DNA of 64,000 nt from Mesorhizobium sp. B2-1-8 (GTDB lineage: Bacteria > Pseudomonadota > Alphaproteobacteria > Rhizobiales > Rhizobiaceae), in NCBI RefSeq assembly GCF_006442545.2, contig NZ_CP083952.1, forward strand, positions 4,131,501 through 4,195,500. Reading direction: 5' to 3'. The notes beneath the pieces were generated by a model. The model saw nothing but the letters and a program-made list of their open reading frames with translations. It was not told the DNA's origin and made no database searches. Shown piece by piece: positions 48,006 to 56,041 of this stretch (position 1 is its first letter; every line of letters starts with the position of its first letter). Made by a program: the position numbers and the translations under genes.

Positions 48006-48415
48006 AATAATCTTCTTTCACGCGGCCTCTGGCCGCAAACATCAATGGCGGCAGGGCGCAACCTGCCGTCGGATAAACTGTCATGGAACGACAAGGCGGC
48101 GGACAGGACTGTCCGCGCGGCTGCGCTGTCGTGCCCGCAGGCGTCATGCCACGGGGCTTTTTCGCCGCTTTGTGATGTACCGGAAAGAGGGGCCGATATA
48201 CCGGAAAGAGGGAAAACAGACGCAACCAGTCTCATTCGTCGAGAAGGCCGGTGAGTCCGGCCCAAGCGCCTATGTCGCTGCATATGGCTGAGTTCGCCCC
48301 GAAATGCAAGGGCTCGATGTTGCAGCGCAGCAAAAGCGGACCAAAAGCCGACGCTTGCGCTCCCCGACGGGCATCATTACCACAAACGCAGCTTCCGTTT
48401 TCTGGGGACCGAGCG
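48006..48415. other. Intergenic region between the helicase and the carboxylase gene
   Basis: 410 bp holding two divergent promoters. A perfect 14-bp direct repeat, TACCGGAAAGAGGG, occurs at 48178 and 48199, spaced 21 bp (two helical turns). Nearer the carboxylase, TTGC-N6-GCAA lies near 48322. No gene is supported; the open frames seen here are overlapping and lack protein features. Confidence 0.5.
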
Positions 48416-49948
48416 ATGAAGGACGTGCTGAAGGAACTCGAGCGGCGGCGCGACATCGCCCGCATGGGTGGCGGCCAGGCGCGCATCGACGCCCAGCACA
48501 AGAAAGGCAAGCTCACCGCGCGCGAACGCATCGAGGTCTTTCTCGACGAAGGTTCGTTCGAGGAGTTCGACATGTATGTCGAGCATCGCTCGACCGATTT
48601 CGGCATGGAGAAGACCAAGATCGCCGGCGATGGCGTCGTCACCGGCTGGGGCACGGTCAACGGCCGTCCCGTCTATCTCTTCGCCAAGGATTTCACCGTG
48701 TTCGGCGGCTCGCTGTCGGAAGCCCATGCCGAAAAGGTCATCAAGGTGCAGGAGATGGCGCTGCGCAACCGGGCGCCGATCATCGGTCTCTACGATGCCG
48801 GCGGCGCGCGCATCCAGGAGGGCGTAGCAGCCCTTGGCGGCTATGCCGAAATCTTCCAGCGCAACGTGCTCGCTTCGGGTGTCATTCCGCAAATCTCCGT
48901 CATCATGGGCCCCTGTGCCGGCGGTGACGTCTATTCGCCCGCCATGACCGATTTCATCTTCATGGTGCGCGACACTTCCTACATGTTCGTCACCGGGCCG
49001 GACGTGGTGAAGACCGTGACCAACGAGACGGTGACCGCCGAGAGCCTCGGCGGTGCTTCAGTCCACACGACGAAATCCTCGATCGCCGACGGCGCCTATG
49101 ACAATGACGTCGAAGCACTCTTGCAGATGCGCCGTCTGGTTGACCTGCTGCCAGCTTCCAACACGGCCGAGGTCCCCGAGATCGAATGCTACCAGTCGGT
49201 CACCGACCACGACATGTCGCTCGACCGGCTGATCCCCGACAATGCCAACAAGCCCTACGACATCAAGGAATTGATCCTGAAGGTCGCCGACGAGGGTGAT
49301 TTCTTCGAGATCCAGCAGAGTTTCGCGAAGAACATCGTCACCGGTTTCGGCCGGGTCGAGGGCCGCACGGTCGGCTTCGTCGCCAACCAGCCAATGGTGC
49401 TGGCGGGCGTGCTCGATTCCGACGCCAGCCGCAAGGCGGCACGCTTCGTGCGCTTCTGCGACTGTTTTTCTATTCCCATCGTTACCTTCGTCGATGTTCC
49501 CGGCTTTCTGCCGGGCACCGCGCAGGAGTATGGCGGGCTGATCAAGCATGGCGCCAAGCTGCTCTTCGCCTATGCCGAGGCGACCGTGCCGAAGATCACC
49601 GTCATCACCCGCAAAGCCTATGGCGGCGCTTATGACGTCATGGCGTCAAAGCATCTGCGCGGCGATATGAACTATGCCTGGCCGACGGCGCAGATCGCGG
49701 TGATGGGCGCCAGGGGCGCGGTCGAGATCATCTACCGCAAGGACATCGGCGATGCCGAAAAAATTGGCGCCCATACAAAGGCTTACGAGGACCGCTTCCT
49801 GTCGCCTTTCGTAGCTGCCGAACGCGGCTATGTCGACGAGGTGATCATGCCGCACTCGACCCGCCGCCGTATCGCCCGGGCGCTTCGCATGCTGCGCAAC
49901 AAGGACATGCAGAACCCCTGGAAGAAGCACGACAACATCCCGCTGTGA
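48416..49948 (+). CDS. pccB: Acyl-CoA (propionyl-CoA) carboxylase beta subunit
   Basis: Carboxyltransferase subunit, 510 residues, of the biotin-dependent carboxylase making methylmalonyl-CoA from propionyl-CoA. Motifs: [19 protein letters not shown] (about 125-143), [48 protein letters not shown] (about 360-387) and [15 protein letters not shown]. The ATG at 48416 is the start of homology. The alpha subunit (biotin carboxylase with BCCP) is not in this window. Propionyl specificity is inferred from length and the [12 protein letters not shown]-terminus. Confidence 0.9.
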   Translation: MKDVLKELERRRDIARMGGGQARIDAQHKKGKLTARERIEVFLDEGSFEEFDMYVEHRSTDFGMEKTKIAGDGVVTGWGTVNGRPVYLFAKDFTVFGGSLSEAHAEKVIKVQEMALRNRAPIIGLYDAGGARIQEGVAALGGYAEIFQRNVLASGVIPQISVIMGPCAGGDVYSPAMTDFIFMVRDTSYMFVTGPDVVKTVTNETVTAESLGGASVHTTKSSIADGAYDNDVEALLQMRRLVDLLPASNTAEVPEIECYQSVTDHDMSLDRLIPDNANKPYDIKELILKVADEGDFFEIQQSFAKNIVTGFGRVEGRTVGFVANQPMVLAGVLDSDASRKAARFVRFCDCFSIPIVTFVDVPGFLPGTAQEYGGLIKHGAKLLFAYAEATVPKITVITRKAYGGAYDVMASKHLRGDMNYAWPTAQIAVMGARGAVEIIYRKDIGDAEKIGAHTKAYEDRFLSPFVAAERGYVDEVIMPHSTRRRIARALRMLRNKDMQNPWKKHDNIPL

Positions 49949-49974
49949 ACTGGTGTCGCGGGCGTTGCGGTTGA

Positions 49975-51498
49975 TCAGCGCCCGCTTTCGGCAGCAACCA
50001 GTTCGCGCAGCACCGGCACCAGTGCCAGCGGCAAATCCTCGGCGATCAGTCCCGGCCCGAACCGACTCCCGGCCTCGGCATGGATCCAGACCGCCGCGCA
50101 GGCCGCTTCGAAAGCCGGCACGCCCTGGGCAAGCAGTCCGGCCGTGATGCCGGACAACACGTCGCCCGACCCTGCGGTGGCAAGCCACACCGCGCCATTG
50201 GAATTGATCGCTGCCCTGCCGTCCGGAGCGGCGATCACCGTATCGGCGCCCTTGTAGACGAGGACGGCATTGGCGGCTGCGGCAGCCTCGCGTGCCTTGT
50301 CCAGCTTCGACAAGGCATTGTCATCGGCGATATCAGGAAACAGCCTGGCGAACTCGCCTTCATGCGGTGTCATCACCAGCGCGGGCGCGTCCGGCCTGCG
50401 GGCGGCGTCGAACAAAATATCTGGCGCCTCACGAAACGAAGTGATCGCGTCTGCGTCGAAGACCAGGCCGTCAATTCCGGTGGAGGCGCCCGCCGACTGG
50501 CCCGACGCGAGTAGCGCAAGCGCGAACGCCCGGGTTTTTTCACCGATGCCAAAGCCGGGCCCGAGAACAAAGGCCGATGGCCGGCGCTCGCCGACAAATG
50601 TCTCAATGTCGGCAGCGTCGTCGGCCCTGCGCAACATGATCGAAGTCAGGTGCGCGGCATTGACCTGCATGGCGTTGCCCGGCGACAGAACCGTCACCGC
50701 CCCTGCCCCGCTTCGGGCAGCGGCGAGCGCCGAGAGCCGCGCCGCGCCCGTGGCATCGGGGCCACCGGAAAAGACACCGACATGGCCGCGCTTGTATTTG
50801 TGCGCGTCGACGGCCGGCACCGGCAAATCGCGCAACCAAAGTGCCGGTCCGTTCTCGAATGTCCGGGGCTGGAGCCTTGCAATGATCTGCGCGCCGATGC
50901 CGATATCGGCGAGCACGATCTCTCCGCATCGTTCCCGGCCCGGCAGGAGCAGATGGCCGGGCTTCTTGCGCGCAAAGGTCACGGTGAGGTCGGCTGAAAA
51001 CGATGTGCCGAGCACCTTGCCGCTGTCGCCGGAGATGCCGGAAGGCAGGTCGACCGCGACAACCGGCAGATGCAGGTCGGTGACCAGATCGACCGCCCTG
51101 GCGGCCTCGCCCGACAGCGGCTTGGACAGCCCAGCCCCGTAAAGCGCATCGACCACGATCGAGCCGAGACCTGCATCAAAATCCGATAGCGGCCGGGGCT
51201 TGATTGGGCATTCCGCGGCGGCGAGTGCCGCGTCGCTATCCGGCCTCGGCGGGCCAGACGCCCAGACCGTGGTGGCGCTGCCAGCCAGGATGCGAGCGAC
51301 GACGTAGCCGTCGCCACCATTGTTGCCCGGGCCGCACAACACGTGGACGTGCGCCGCCGCAGGATAGCGCCTGAGCACTTCGGCCGCGACGGCTTGCCCT
51401 GCACGGCGCATCAATCCAATGCCGTCGGTTGGACCCGCTGCAATTGTCAGCCGATCCGCTTCGCCCATCTCGGCGGAAGTAAGAAGTTCGTGGCTCAT
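49975..51498 (-). CDS. nnr: Bifunctional NAD(P)HX epimerase/dehydratase
   Basis: Repairs hydrated NAD(P)H. Residues about 1-210 are the epimerase (YjeF N) domain with HVLCGPGNNGGDGYVVARIL (about 49-68). Residues about 225-507 are the ADP-dependent dehydratase domain with KRGHVGVFSGG, VLGPGFGIGEKT, TPHEGEFARLF, VYKGADTVIA and the catalytic region ATAGSGDVLSGITAGLLAQG. 507 residues, as expected. Convergent with pccB and divergent from glnB. Confidence 0.94.
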   Translation of the reverse strand: MSHELLTSAEMGEADRLTIAAGPTDGIGLMRRAGQAVAAEVLRRYPAAAHVHVLCGPGNNGGDGYVVARILAGSATTVWASGPPRPDSDAALAAAECPIKPRPLSDFDAGLGSIVVDALYGAGLSKPLSGEAARAVDLVTDLHLPVVAVDLPSGISGDSGKVLGTSFSADLTVTFARKKPGHLLLPGRERCGEIVLADIGIGAQIIARLQPRTFENGPALWLRDLPVPAVDAHKYKRGHVGVFSGGPDATGAARLSALAAARSGAGAVTVLSPGNAMQVNAAHLTSIMLRRADDAADIETFVGERRPSAFVLGPGFGIGEKTRAFALALLASGQSAGASTGIDGLVFDADAITSFREAPDILFDAARRPDAPALVMTPHEGEFARLFPDIADDNALSKLDKAREAAAAANAVLVYKGADTVIAAPDGRAAINSNGAVWLATAGSGDVLSGITAGLLAQGVPAFEAACAAVWIHAEAGSRFGPGLIAEDLPLALVPVLRELVAAESGR

Positions 51499-51633
51499 GG
51501 ATTGCCGATCCGCATTCGATCAAGCATTGTCCAGTTTTCGATCCGACGCAAACAGGGAGGAGCTGGCACTGTCATGACCACGTCGATCAGCGCGAGGATC
51601 GAAGGCACCAAGCTGCCCGCCAGATGAGCAATT

Positions 51634-51650
51634 TGCCCAGACATTGGGCA
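51634..51650. promoter_or_regulatory. Candidate NtrC enhancer site
   Basis: TGCCCA-GACAT-TGGGCA is a perfect inverted repeat with a 5-bp spacer, similar in size and GC-ends to NtrC sites (GCAC-N7-GTGC). It lies about 130 bp upstream of the -24 element, a normal enhancer distance. Assignment to NtrC is inference. Confidence 0.5.
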
Positions 51651-51778
51651 GACATGCACGGTGGCGCCGGATAGGCTACGGCCATTCATGCCGCTTCCAA
51701 TGCAGCGAACGACGCGAATTTGCATCTGGGGGTGACATGGATTTGAAATCGTATCACACCGCTTCTGTTCCCTCCGAC

Positions 51779-51794
51779 TGGCACAGTTCGTGCT
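51779..51794 (+). promoter_or_regulatory. Sigma-54 promoter of glnB-glnA
   Basis: TGGCACAGTTCGTGCT matches the sigma-54 consensus TGGCAC-N5-TTGCW with one change in the -12 box (GTGC for TTGC). The invariant GG (51780) and GC (51792) have the required spacing. It lies 62 bp upstream of the glnB ATG. Rhizobial glnBA is known to have an NtrC/sigma-54-dependent promoter. Confidence 0.82.
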
Positions 51795-51801
51795 TGATTG
51801 A

Positions 51802-52194
<393 letters not shown>

Positions 52195-52260
52195 TCCGAC
52201 CCGGCCATCCTCTAAGAAACGTCATCCATCAAAAAACGTCAGCACACAGGGATACATGAC

Positions 52261-53670
52261 ATGACGACAGCCAAAGACATCATGAAGCAGATCAAGGACA
52301 ACGACGTGAAATTCGTCGACCTGCGCTTCACCGACCCGAAGGGCAAGCTGCAGCACGTGACCATGGATGTCGTCGAGGTCGAGGAAGACATGTTCGCCGA
52401 CGGCGTCATGTTCGACGGCTCCTCGATCGCCGGCTGGAAGGCCATCAACGAGTCCGACATGGTGCTGATGCCCGATCCGGACACGGTCCACATGGATCCG
52501 TTCTTCGCGCAGTCGACCATGGTCATCCTGTGCGACATCCTGGATCCGGTCTCGGGCGAATCCTACAACCGCGATCCGCGCGGCACGGCCAAGAAGGCCG
52601 AGGCTTACATGAAGTCGGAAGGCATCGGCGACACCATCTATGTCGGTCCGGAAGCCGAATTCTTCGTGTTCGATGACGTCAAGTACAAGGCCGATCCCTA
52701 CAACACCGGCTTCAGGCTCGACTCGACCGAACTGCCGTCGAATGACGACACCGATTACGAGACCGGCAATCTCGGCCACCGCCCGCGCATCAAGGGCGGC
52801 TATTTCCCGGTGCCGCCGATCGATTCGGCACAGGACATGCGCTCCGAAATGCTGACGGTGCTGGCCGAAATGGGGGTCCGCGTCGAAAAGCATCACCACG
52901 AGGTGGCCGCCGCCCAGCACGAGCTCGGCATCAAGTTCGACACGCTGGTCCGCAACGCCGACAAGATGCTGATCTACAAGTACGTCGTGCACCAGGTCGC
53001 CAACGCCTATGGCAAGACGGCGACCTTCATGCCGAAGCCGATCTTCGGCGACAATGGCTCGGGCATGCACGTCCACCAGTCGATCTGGAAGGGCGGCAAG
53101 CCGACCTTCGCCGGCAACGAATATGCCGGTCTGTCGGAGAGCTGCTTGTTTTACATCGGCGGCATCATCAAACATGCCAAGGCGATCAATGCCTTCACCA
53201 ACCCGCTGACCAACTCCTACAAGCGTCTGGTGCCGGGCTACGAGGCGCCGGTGCTGCTCGCCTATTCGGCGCGCAACCGTTCGGCGTCCTGCCGCATCCC
53301 GTTCGGCAGTTCACCGAAGGCCAAGCGCGTCGAGGTCCGCTTCCCGGATCCGGGCGCGAACCCCTATCTCGCTTTCGCCGCCATGCTGATGGCCGGCCTC
53401 GACGGCATCAAGAACAAGATCCATCCGGGACAGCCGATGGACAAGGATCTCTACGACCTGCCGCCGAAGGAGCTGAAGAAGATCCCGACCGTCTGTGGTT
53501 CGCTGCGCGAAGCGCTGCAGAGCCTCGACAAGGACCGAGGCTTCCTGAAGGCCGGCGGCGTCTTCGACGACGATCAGATCGACAGCTATATCGAGCTCAA
53601 GATGGCCGAAGTGATGCGCTTCGAAATGACCCCGCACCCAGTCGAATACGACATGTACTATTCGGTGTAA
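52261..53670 (+). CDS. glnA: Glutamine synthetase type I
   Basis: Dodecameric GSI-beta assimilating ammonia into glutamine. 469 residues. The N-terminal beta-grasp has [16 protein letters not shown] and [11 protein letters not shown]; the catalytic motifs are [18 protein letters not shown] and MHVHQSIWK near residue 270, then [18 protein letters not shown]. Latch and adenylylation Tyr region [13 protein letters not shown] (Tyr about 398) indicates control by GlnE. Second gene of glnB-glnA, ending in a strong terminator. Confidence 0.98.
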   Translation: MTTAKDIMKQIKDNDVKFVDLRFTDPKGKLQHVTMDVVEVEEDMFADGVMFDGSSIAGWKAINESDMVLMPDPDTVHMDPFFAQSTMVILCDILDPVSGESYNRDPRGTAKKAEAYMKSEGIGDTIYVGPEAEFFVFDDVKYKADPYNTGFRLDSTELPSNDDTDYETGNLGHRPRIKGGYFPVPPIDSAQDMRSEMLTVLAEMGVRVEKHHHEVAAAQHELGIKFDTLVRNADKMLIYKYVVHQVANAYGKTATFMPKPIFGDNGSGMHVHQSIWKGGKPTFAGNEYAGLSESCLFYIGGIIKHAKAINAFTNPLTNSYKRLVPGYEAPVLLAYSARNRSASCRIPFGSSPKAKRVEVRFPDPGANPYLAFAAMLMAGLDGIKNKIHPGQPMDKDLYDLPPKELKKIPTVCGSLREALQSLDKDRGFLKAGGVFDDDQIDSYIELKMAEVMRFEMTPHPVEYDMYYSV

Positions 53671-53692
53671 GGTTCCGTTCGGAAGGTGTTTC

Positions 53693-53730
53693 AAAGCCCT
53701 TGAAGGATTTCCCCCTTCAAGGGCTTTTTT
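53693..53730 (+). terminator. Intrinsic terminator after glnA
   Basis: Stem AAAGCCCTTGAAGG with CCTTCAAGGGCTTT around a 7-nt loop, then a T-run. It starts 23 bp after the glnA stop. Confidence 0.93.
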
Positions 53731-54328
53731 GCTGATCCAACGGGCCCCATCAATGGATGGCGTGCGGCCAGCCCGCAACGATGGTCAACTTGCTTTTTTT
53801 GGGGACGCATCACAGCTGGAGCAGCCAGGCTTTGTGGCCGCAGGCAGAAGACCCCAGGTCAAGGTGGCAAGACCCACCCAGCGCCCCGTTCAAGCAAGTT
53901 GGCGGATGGCCTTTCGGGCGCAATCAAACGCCAGGAGCGAGCGGCACACTGCCTCAGGCTGCAATGCCCGCTCGTCCGGCGCCCCCGCCAATGCCGTCGT
54001 TCACGAAACCCCCGCCCCGTTCGAACAGCATCGCTTTGGCGTAACCCCGAGGCCACGAATACGCATGCGGCGGCGTGGCCTGTCAACGCCACCAGATGGA
54101 GGCATAAATCGCTGATTTCGATGTATGAACAGTGGCTTATATAAGGATCGTTGGTGTACGGACGAGCTGAAACAGGCTGTTTTCCGGGCTTTTTCAACGA
54201 AACTCGGAAACGCACGAGACGAGTGGCGGCAAGAGGCGCCGACCAAAGCCCCTGGTTTCGCCAAAGTTGCTCGTCCCTTTTCAACCTGACTTTTTTTGGG
54301 GGAATTCGACGCTCCGGGCCAATCCGGC

Positions 54329-54360
54329 AAAAGGCCCGGGCGTTTCCGTCCGGGCCTTTT
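54329..54360 (-). terminator. Intrinsic terminator after glnII (bidirectional form)
   Basis: AAAAGGCCCGG and CCGGGCCTTTT pair around a 10-nt loop about 50 bp beyond the glnII stop. A and T tracts on both sides would also stop plus-strand transcripts. Confidence 0.88.
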
Positions 54361-54411
54361 CCACAATGAGCATCCGTGTGTGGCGCGGAGTTGCCCGCGC
54401 CACAAAGAGGA

Positions 54412-55452
54412 TCAGGCGGCGGCCGAAACCTCTGCGCTCGCCGGCACCGAAGCGATCGTCTTCAGGATCTGCGAGGCGATCTGGTAGGGATCGCCCTGCG
54501 AGTTCGGGCGGCGGTCTTCCAAATAGCCCTTGTAGTCGTTCTTGACGAACGAATGCGGGACGCGGATCGAGGCGCCGCGATCGGCGATGCCATAGCTGAA
54601 CCTGTTCCACGGCGCGGTCTCGTGCTTGCCGGTCAAACGCTTGTCGTTGTCCGGGCCGTAGACGGCGATGTGGTCCATCAGGTTCTTGTCGAAGGCCGCC
54701 ATCAGCGCTTCGAAATAGGCCTTGCCGCCGACTTCACGCATATAGGACGTCGAGAAATTGGCATGCATGCCCGAGCCGTTCCAGTCGGTGTCGCCGAGCG
54801 GCTTGCAGTGGTATTCGATGTCGATGCCGTACTTTTCGGTCAGGCGCTGCATCAGATAGCGGGCCATCCACATCTGGTCGGCGGCCTTCTTGGAACCCTT
54901 GCCGAAAATCTGGAATTCCCACTGGCCCTTGGCCACTTCGGCGTTGATGCCTTCGTGGTTGATGCCGGCCGCAAGGCAGAGATCGAGATGCTCCTCGACG
55001 ATCTGACGCGCAACGGAGCCGACATTCGAATAGCCGACGCCGGTATAGTACGGACCCTGCGGTGCGGGATAGCCGCTCTCGGGGAAGCCGAGCGGACGGC
55101 CATCCTTGTAGAAGAAATACTCCTGCTCGAAGCCGAACCAGGCGCCTTCGTCGTCGAGGATGGTGGCGCGCTTGTTGGATGCGTGCGGCGTAACGCCATC
55201 GGGCATCATGACTTCGCACATGACGAGCACGCCGTTGGTGCGGGCCGGATCCGGATAGACGGCGACCGGCTTCAGCACGCAATCGGAGCTGTGCCCCTCG
55301 GCCTGCTGCGTCGAGGACCCGTCGAAGCCCCACAGCGGCAGCTGCTCGAGCGTCGGGAACTCGGCGAATTCCTTGATCTGCGTCTTGCCGCGAAGATTGG
55401 GGACCGGGGTGTATCCATCGAGCCAGATATACTCGAGCTTGTATTTGGTCAT
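54412..55452 (-). CDS. glnII: Glutamine synthetase type II (eukaryote-like)
   Basis: GSII, the heat-labile octameric/decameric eukaryote-type enzyme found in rhizobia. Start at 55452 (MTKYKLEYIWLDGYTPVPNL) gives 346 residues; 44 upstream open codons have no homology. Motifs: LWGFDGSSTQQAEG (about 36-49), WFGFEQEYFFYKDG, NVGSVARQIVEEHLDLCLAAGINHEG, and FSYGIADRGASIRVP with ETAPWNRF. No adenylylation site, as usual for GSII. A full-consensus sigma-54 promoter lies upstream. Confidence 0.97.
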   Translation of the reverse strand: MTKYKLEYIWLDGYTPVPNLRGKTQIKEFAEFPTLEQLPLWGFDGSSTQQAEGHSSDCVLKPVAVYPDPARTNGVLVMCEVMMPDGVTPHASNKRATILDDEGAWFGFEQEYFFYKDGRPLGFPESGYPAPQGPYYTGVGYSNVGSVARQIVEEHLDLCLAAGINHEGINAEVAKGQWEFQIFGKGSKKAADQMWMARYLMQRLTEKYGIDIEYHCKPLGDTDWNGSGMHANFSTSYMREVGGKAYFEALMAAFDKNLMDHIAVYGPDNDKRLTGKHETAPWNRFSYGIADRGASIRVPHSFVKNDYKGYLEDRRPNSQGDPYQIASQILKTIASVPASAEVSAAA

Positions 55453-55535
55453 TCTAGAGCCTCTCGTTGCTTGGACACCGCAAGCAGGCGATGTCGATGC
55501 ATGGCCGAAACAGGCCGGCCTGCCGATGATTAAAA

Positions 55536-55551
55536 AGCAATTCGTGTGCCA
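55536..55551 (-). promoter_or_regulatory. Sigma-54 promoter of glnII
   Basis: On the minus strand TGGCACACGAATTGCT is a complete match to TGGCACRNNNNTTGCW. It ends about 84 bp before the glnII ATG. Rhizobial glnII is established as NtrC/sigma-54 dependent, so this is the expected promoter. Confidence 0.93.
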
Positions 55552-55599
55552 CTCGGCTTTCGCGGGGTGCGGCAAAATGGTCATGCCAAGGCTTTGATT

Positions 55600-55619
55600 T
55601 TGCTGAGCCGTCTCAGCAA
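55600..55619. promoter_or_regulatory. Inverted repeat between the glnII and gstI promoters
   Basis: TTGCTGAG-CCGT-CTCAGCAA, perfect 8-bp arms with a 4-bp centre, about 50 bp upstream of the glnII -24 element. It could be a regulator site or an RNA hairpin; there is no T-run for a terminator. Confidence 0.5.
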
Positions 55620-55640
55620 TGCGTCAAGATCGTCCAAACT

Positions 55641-55695
55641 GCAATATTGCTTAAATGCTAGGCAAATAATGATCTTTTCGTAGGCATATTGCCTA
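55641..55695. promoter_or_regulatory. Pair of AT-rich palindromic operator candidates
   Basis: GCAATATTGC (55641-55650) and TAGGCATATTGCCTA (55681-55695) are palindromes. Each is part of a direct repeat ATATTGC[TC]TAAATG, with copies 43-44 bp apart, about four helical turns. The right-hand site covers the -35 box of the divergent small gene. The binding protein is unknown. Confidence 0.5.
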
Positions 55696-55717
55696 AATGA
55701 CTCGCAGAACCTATTTT
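55689..55717 (+). promoter_or_regulatory. Sigma-70 promoter of the gstI-like gene
   Basis: TTGCCT, 17 bp, TATTTT. The predicted start is near 55724, about 40 bp before the ATG at 55765. The -35 hexamer lies within the palindrome TAGGCATATTGCCTA. Confidence 0.6.
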
Positions 55718-55764
55718 GATGAGAATTGAATCGGCTAGCTTCTGAAAAAGTAGGGAGACCGGCA

Positions 55765-55959
55765 ATGCAAGTCACGCAGTCGCGTCCGTCGGCGAAAATC
55801 CTGATGTTCCCACTGGCAGCGCGCAAGTCTGCCTTAACTTTAGGCGCCAAGGCCAAATTCGCGGCAGAGCTTGCCGCGCTTCGCGGCGAGCATACCGATT
55901 TTGATGGCTGGTATCACGAGGCCGCCGTCGAGGCAGAAAACCCGCAACGGAAGAGCTGA
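55765..55959 (+). CDS. gstI: GstI-like small protein divergent from glnII
   Basis: 64-residue basic protein (MQVTQSRPSAKILMFPLAAR at the N-terminus, then GAKAKFAAELAALRGEHTDFDG and WYHEA). In Rhizobium leguminosarum the 63-residue GstI is encoded next to glnII, lowers glnII expression, and needs Trp48. Here the only Trp is residue 49 in a protein of 64, with the gene divergent from glnII. That fit in size, place and key residue supports orthology; I could not align sequences. SD GGGAG lies 8 bases upstream. An upstream in-frame ATG at 55726 is less likely. Confidence 0.7.
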   Translation: MQVTQSRPSAKILMFPLAARKSALTLGAKAKFAAELAALRGEHTDFDGWYHEAAVEAENPQRKS

Positions 55960-55987
55960 AGCCCTTCCACGTCGATCTCATATGAAG

Positions 55988-56019
55988 AAGCCCGGCGCGA
56001 TCGCTCGCGCCGGGCTTTT
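55988..56019. terminator. Bidirectional terminator between the gstI-like and MFS genes
   Basis: Thirteen-pair stem AAGCCCGGCGCGA-TCGC-TCGCGCCGGGCTT followed by TT, between two convergent genes. Confidence 0.9.
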
Positions 56020-56041
56020 CGTTCGTATCGGCCGACCGGCT

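Larger units (their letters stand above)
53671..54411. other. Long non-coding stretch between glnA and glnII
   Basis: 741 bp bounded by the glnA terminator and the glnII terminator. Several overlapping open frames exist in all directions but none shows protein features or a ribosome site. A 54-codon frame at 54125-54289 has Trp and Lys residues but low third-position GC and no Shine-Dalgarno. TATATAAGG near 54138 could be a -10 element for an RNA ending at the 54329-54360 hairpin. Confidence 0.4.
55453..55764. other. Divergent glnII-gstI control region
   Basis: 312 bp between the two divergent genes. It holds a sigma-54 promoter for glnII, an 8-bp-arm inverted repeat at 55600-55619, two AT-rich palindromic sites at 55641 and 55681, and a sigma-70 promoter for the right-hand gene. 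It is noticeably AT-richer than the flanking coding DNA. Confidence 0.7.

Noticed and set aside
54125..54289. 54-codon open frame in the glnA-glnII gap
   Set aside because: No Shine-Dalgarno at a useful distance, third-codon GC well below the neighbouring genes, and no recognisable protein pattern.
55581..55856. 91-codon minus-strand frame opposite the gstI-like gene
   Set aside because: It runs across both promoters and all palindromes of the glnII-gstI gap and has no protein family features; the open frame is incidental.
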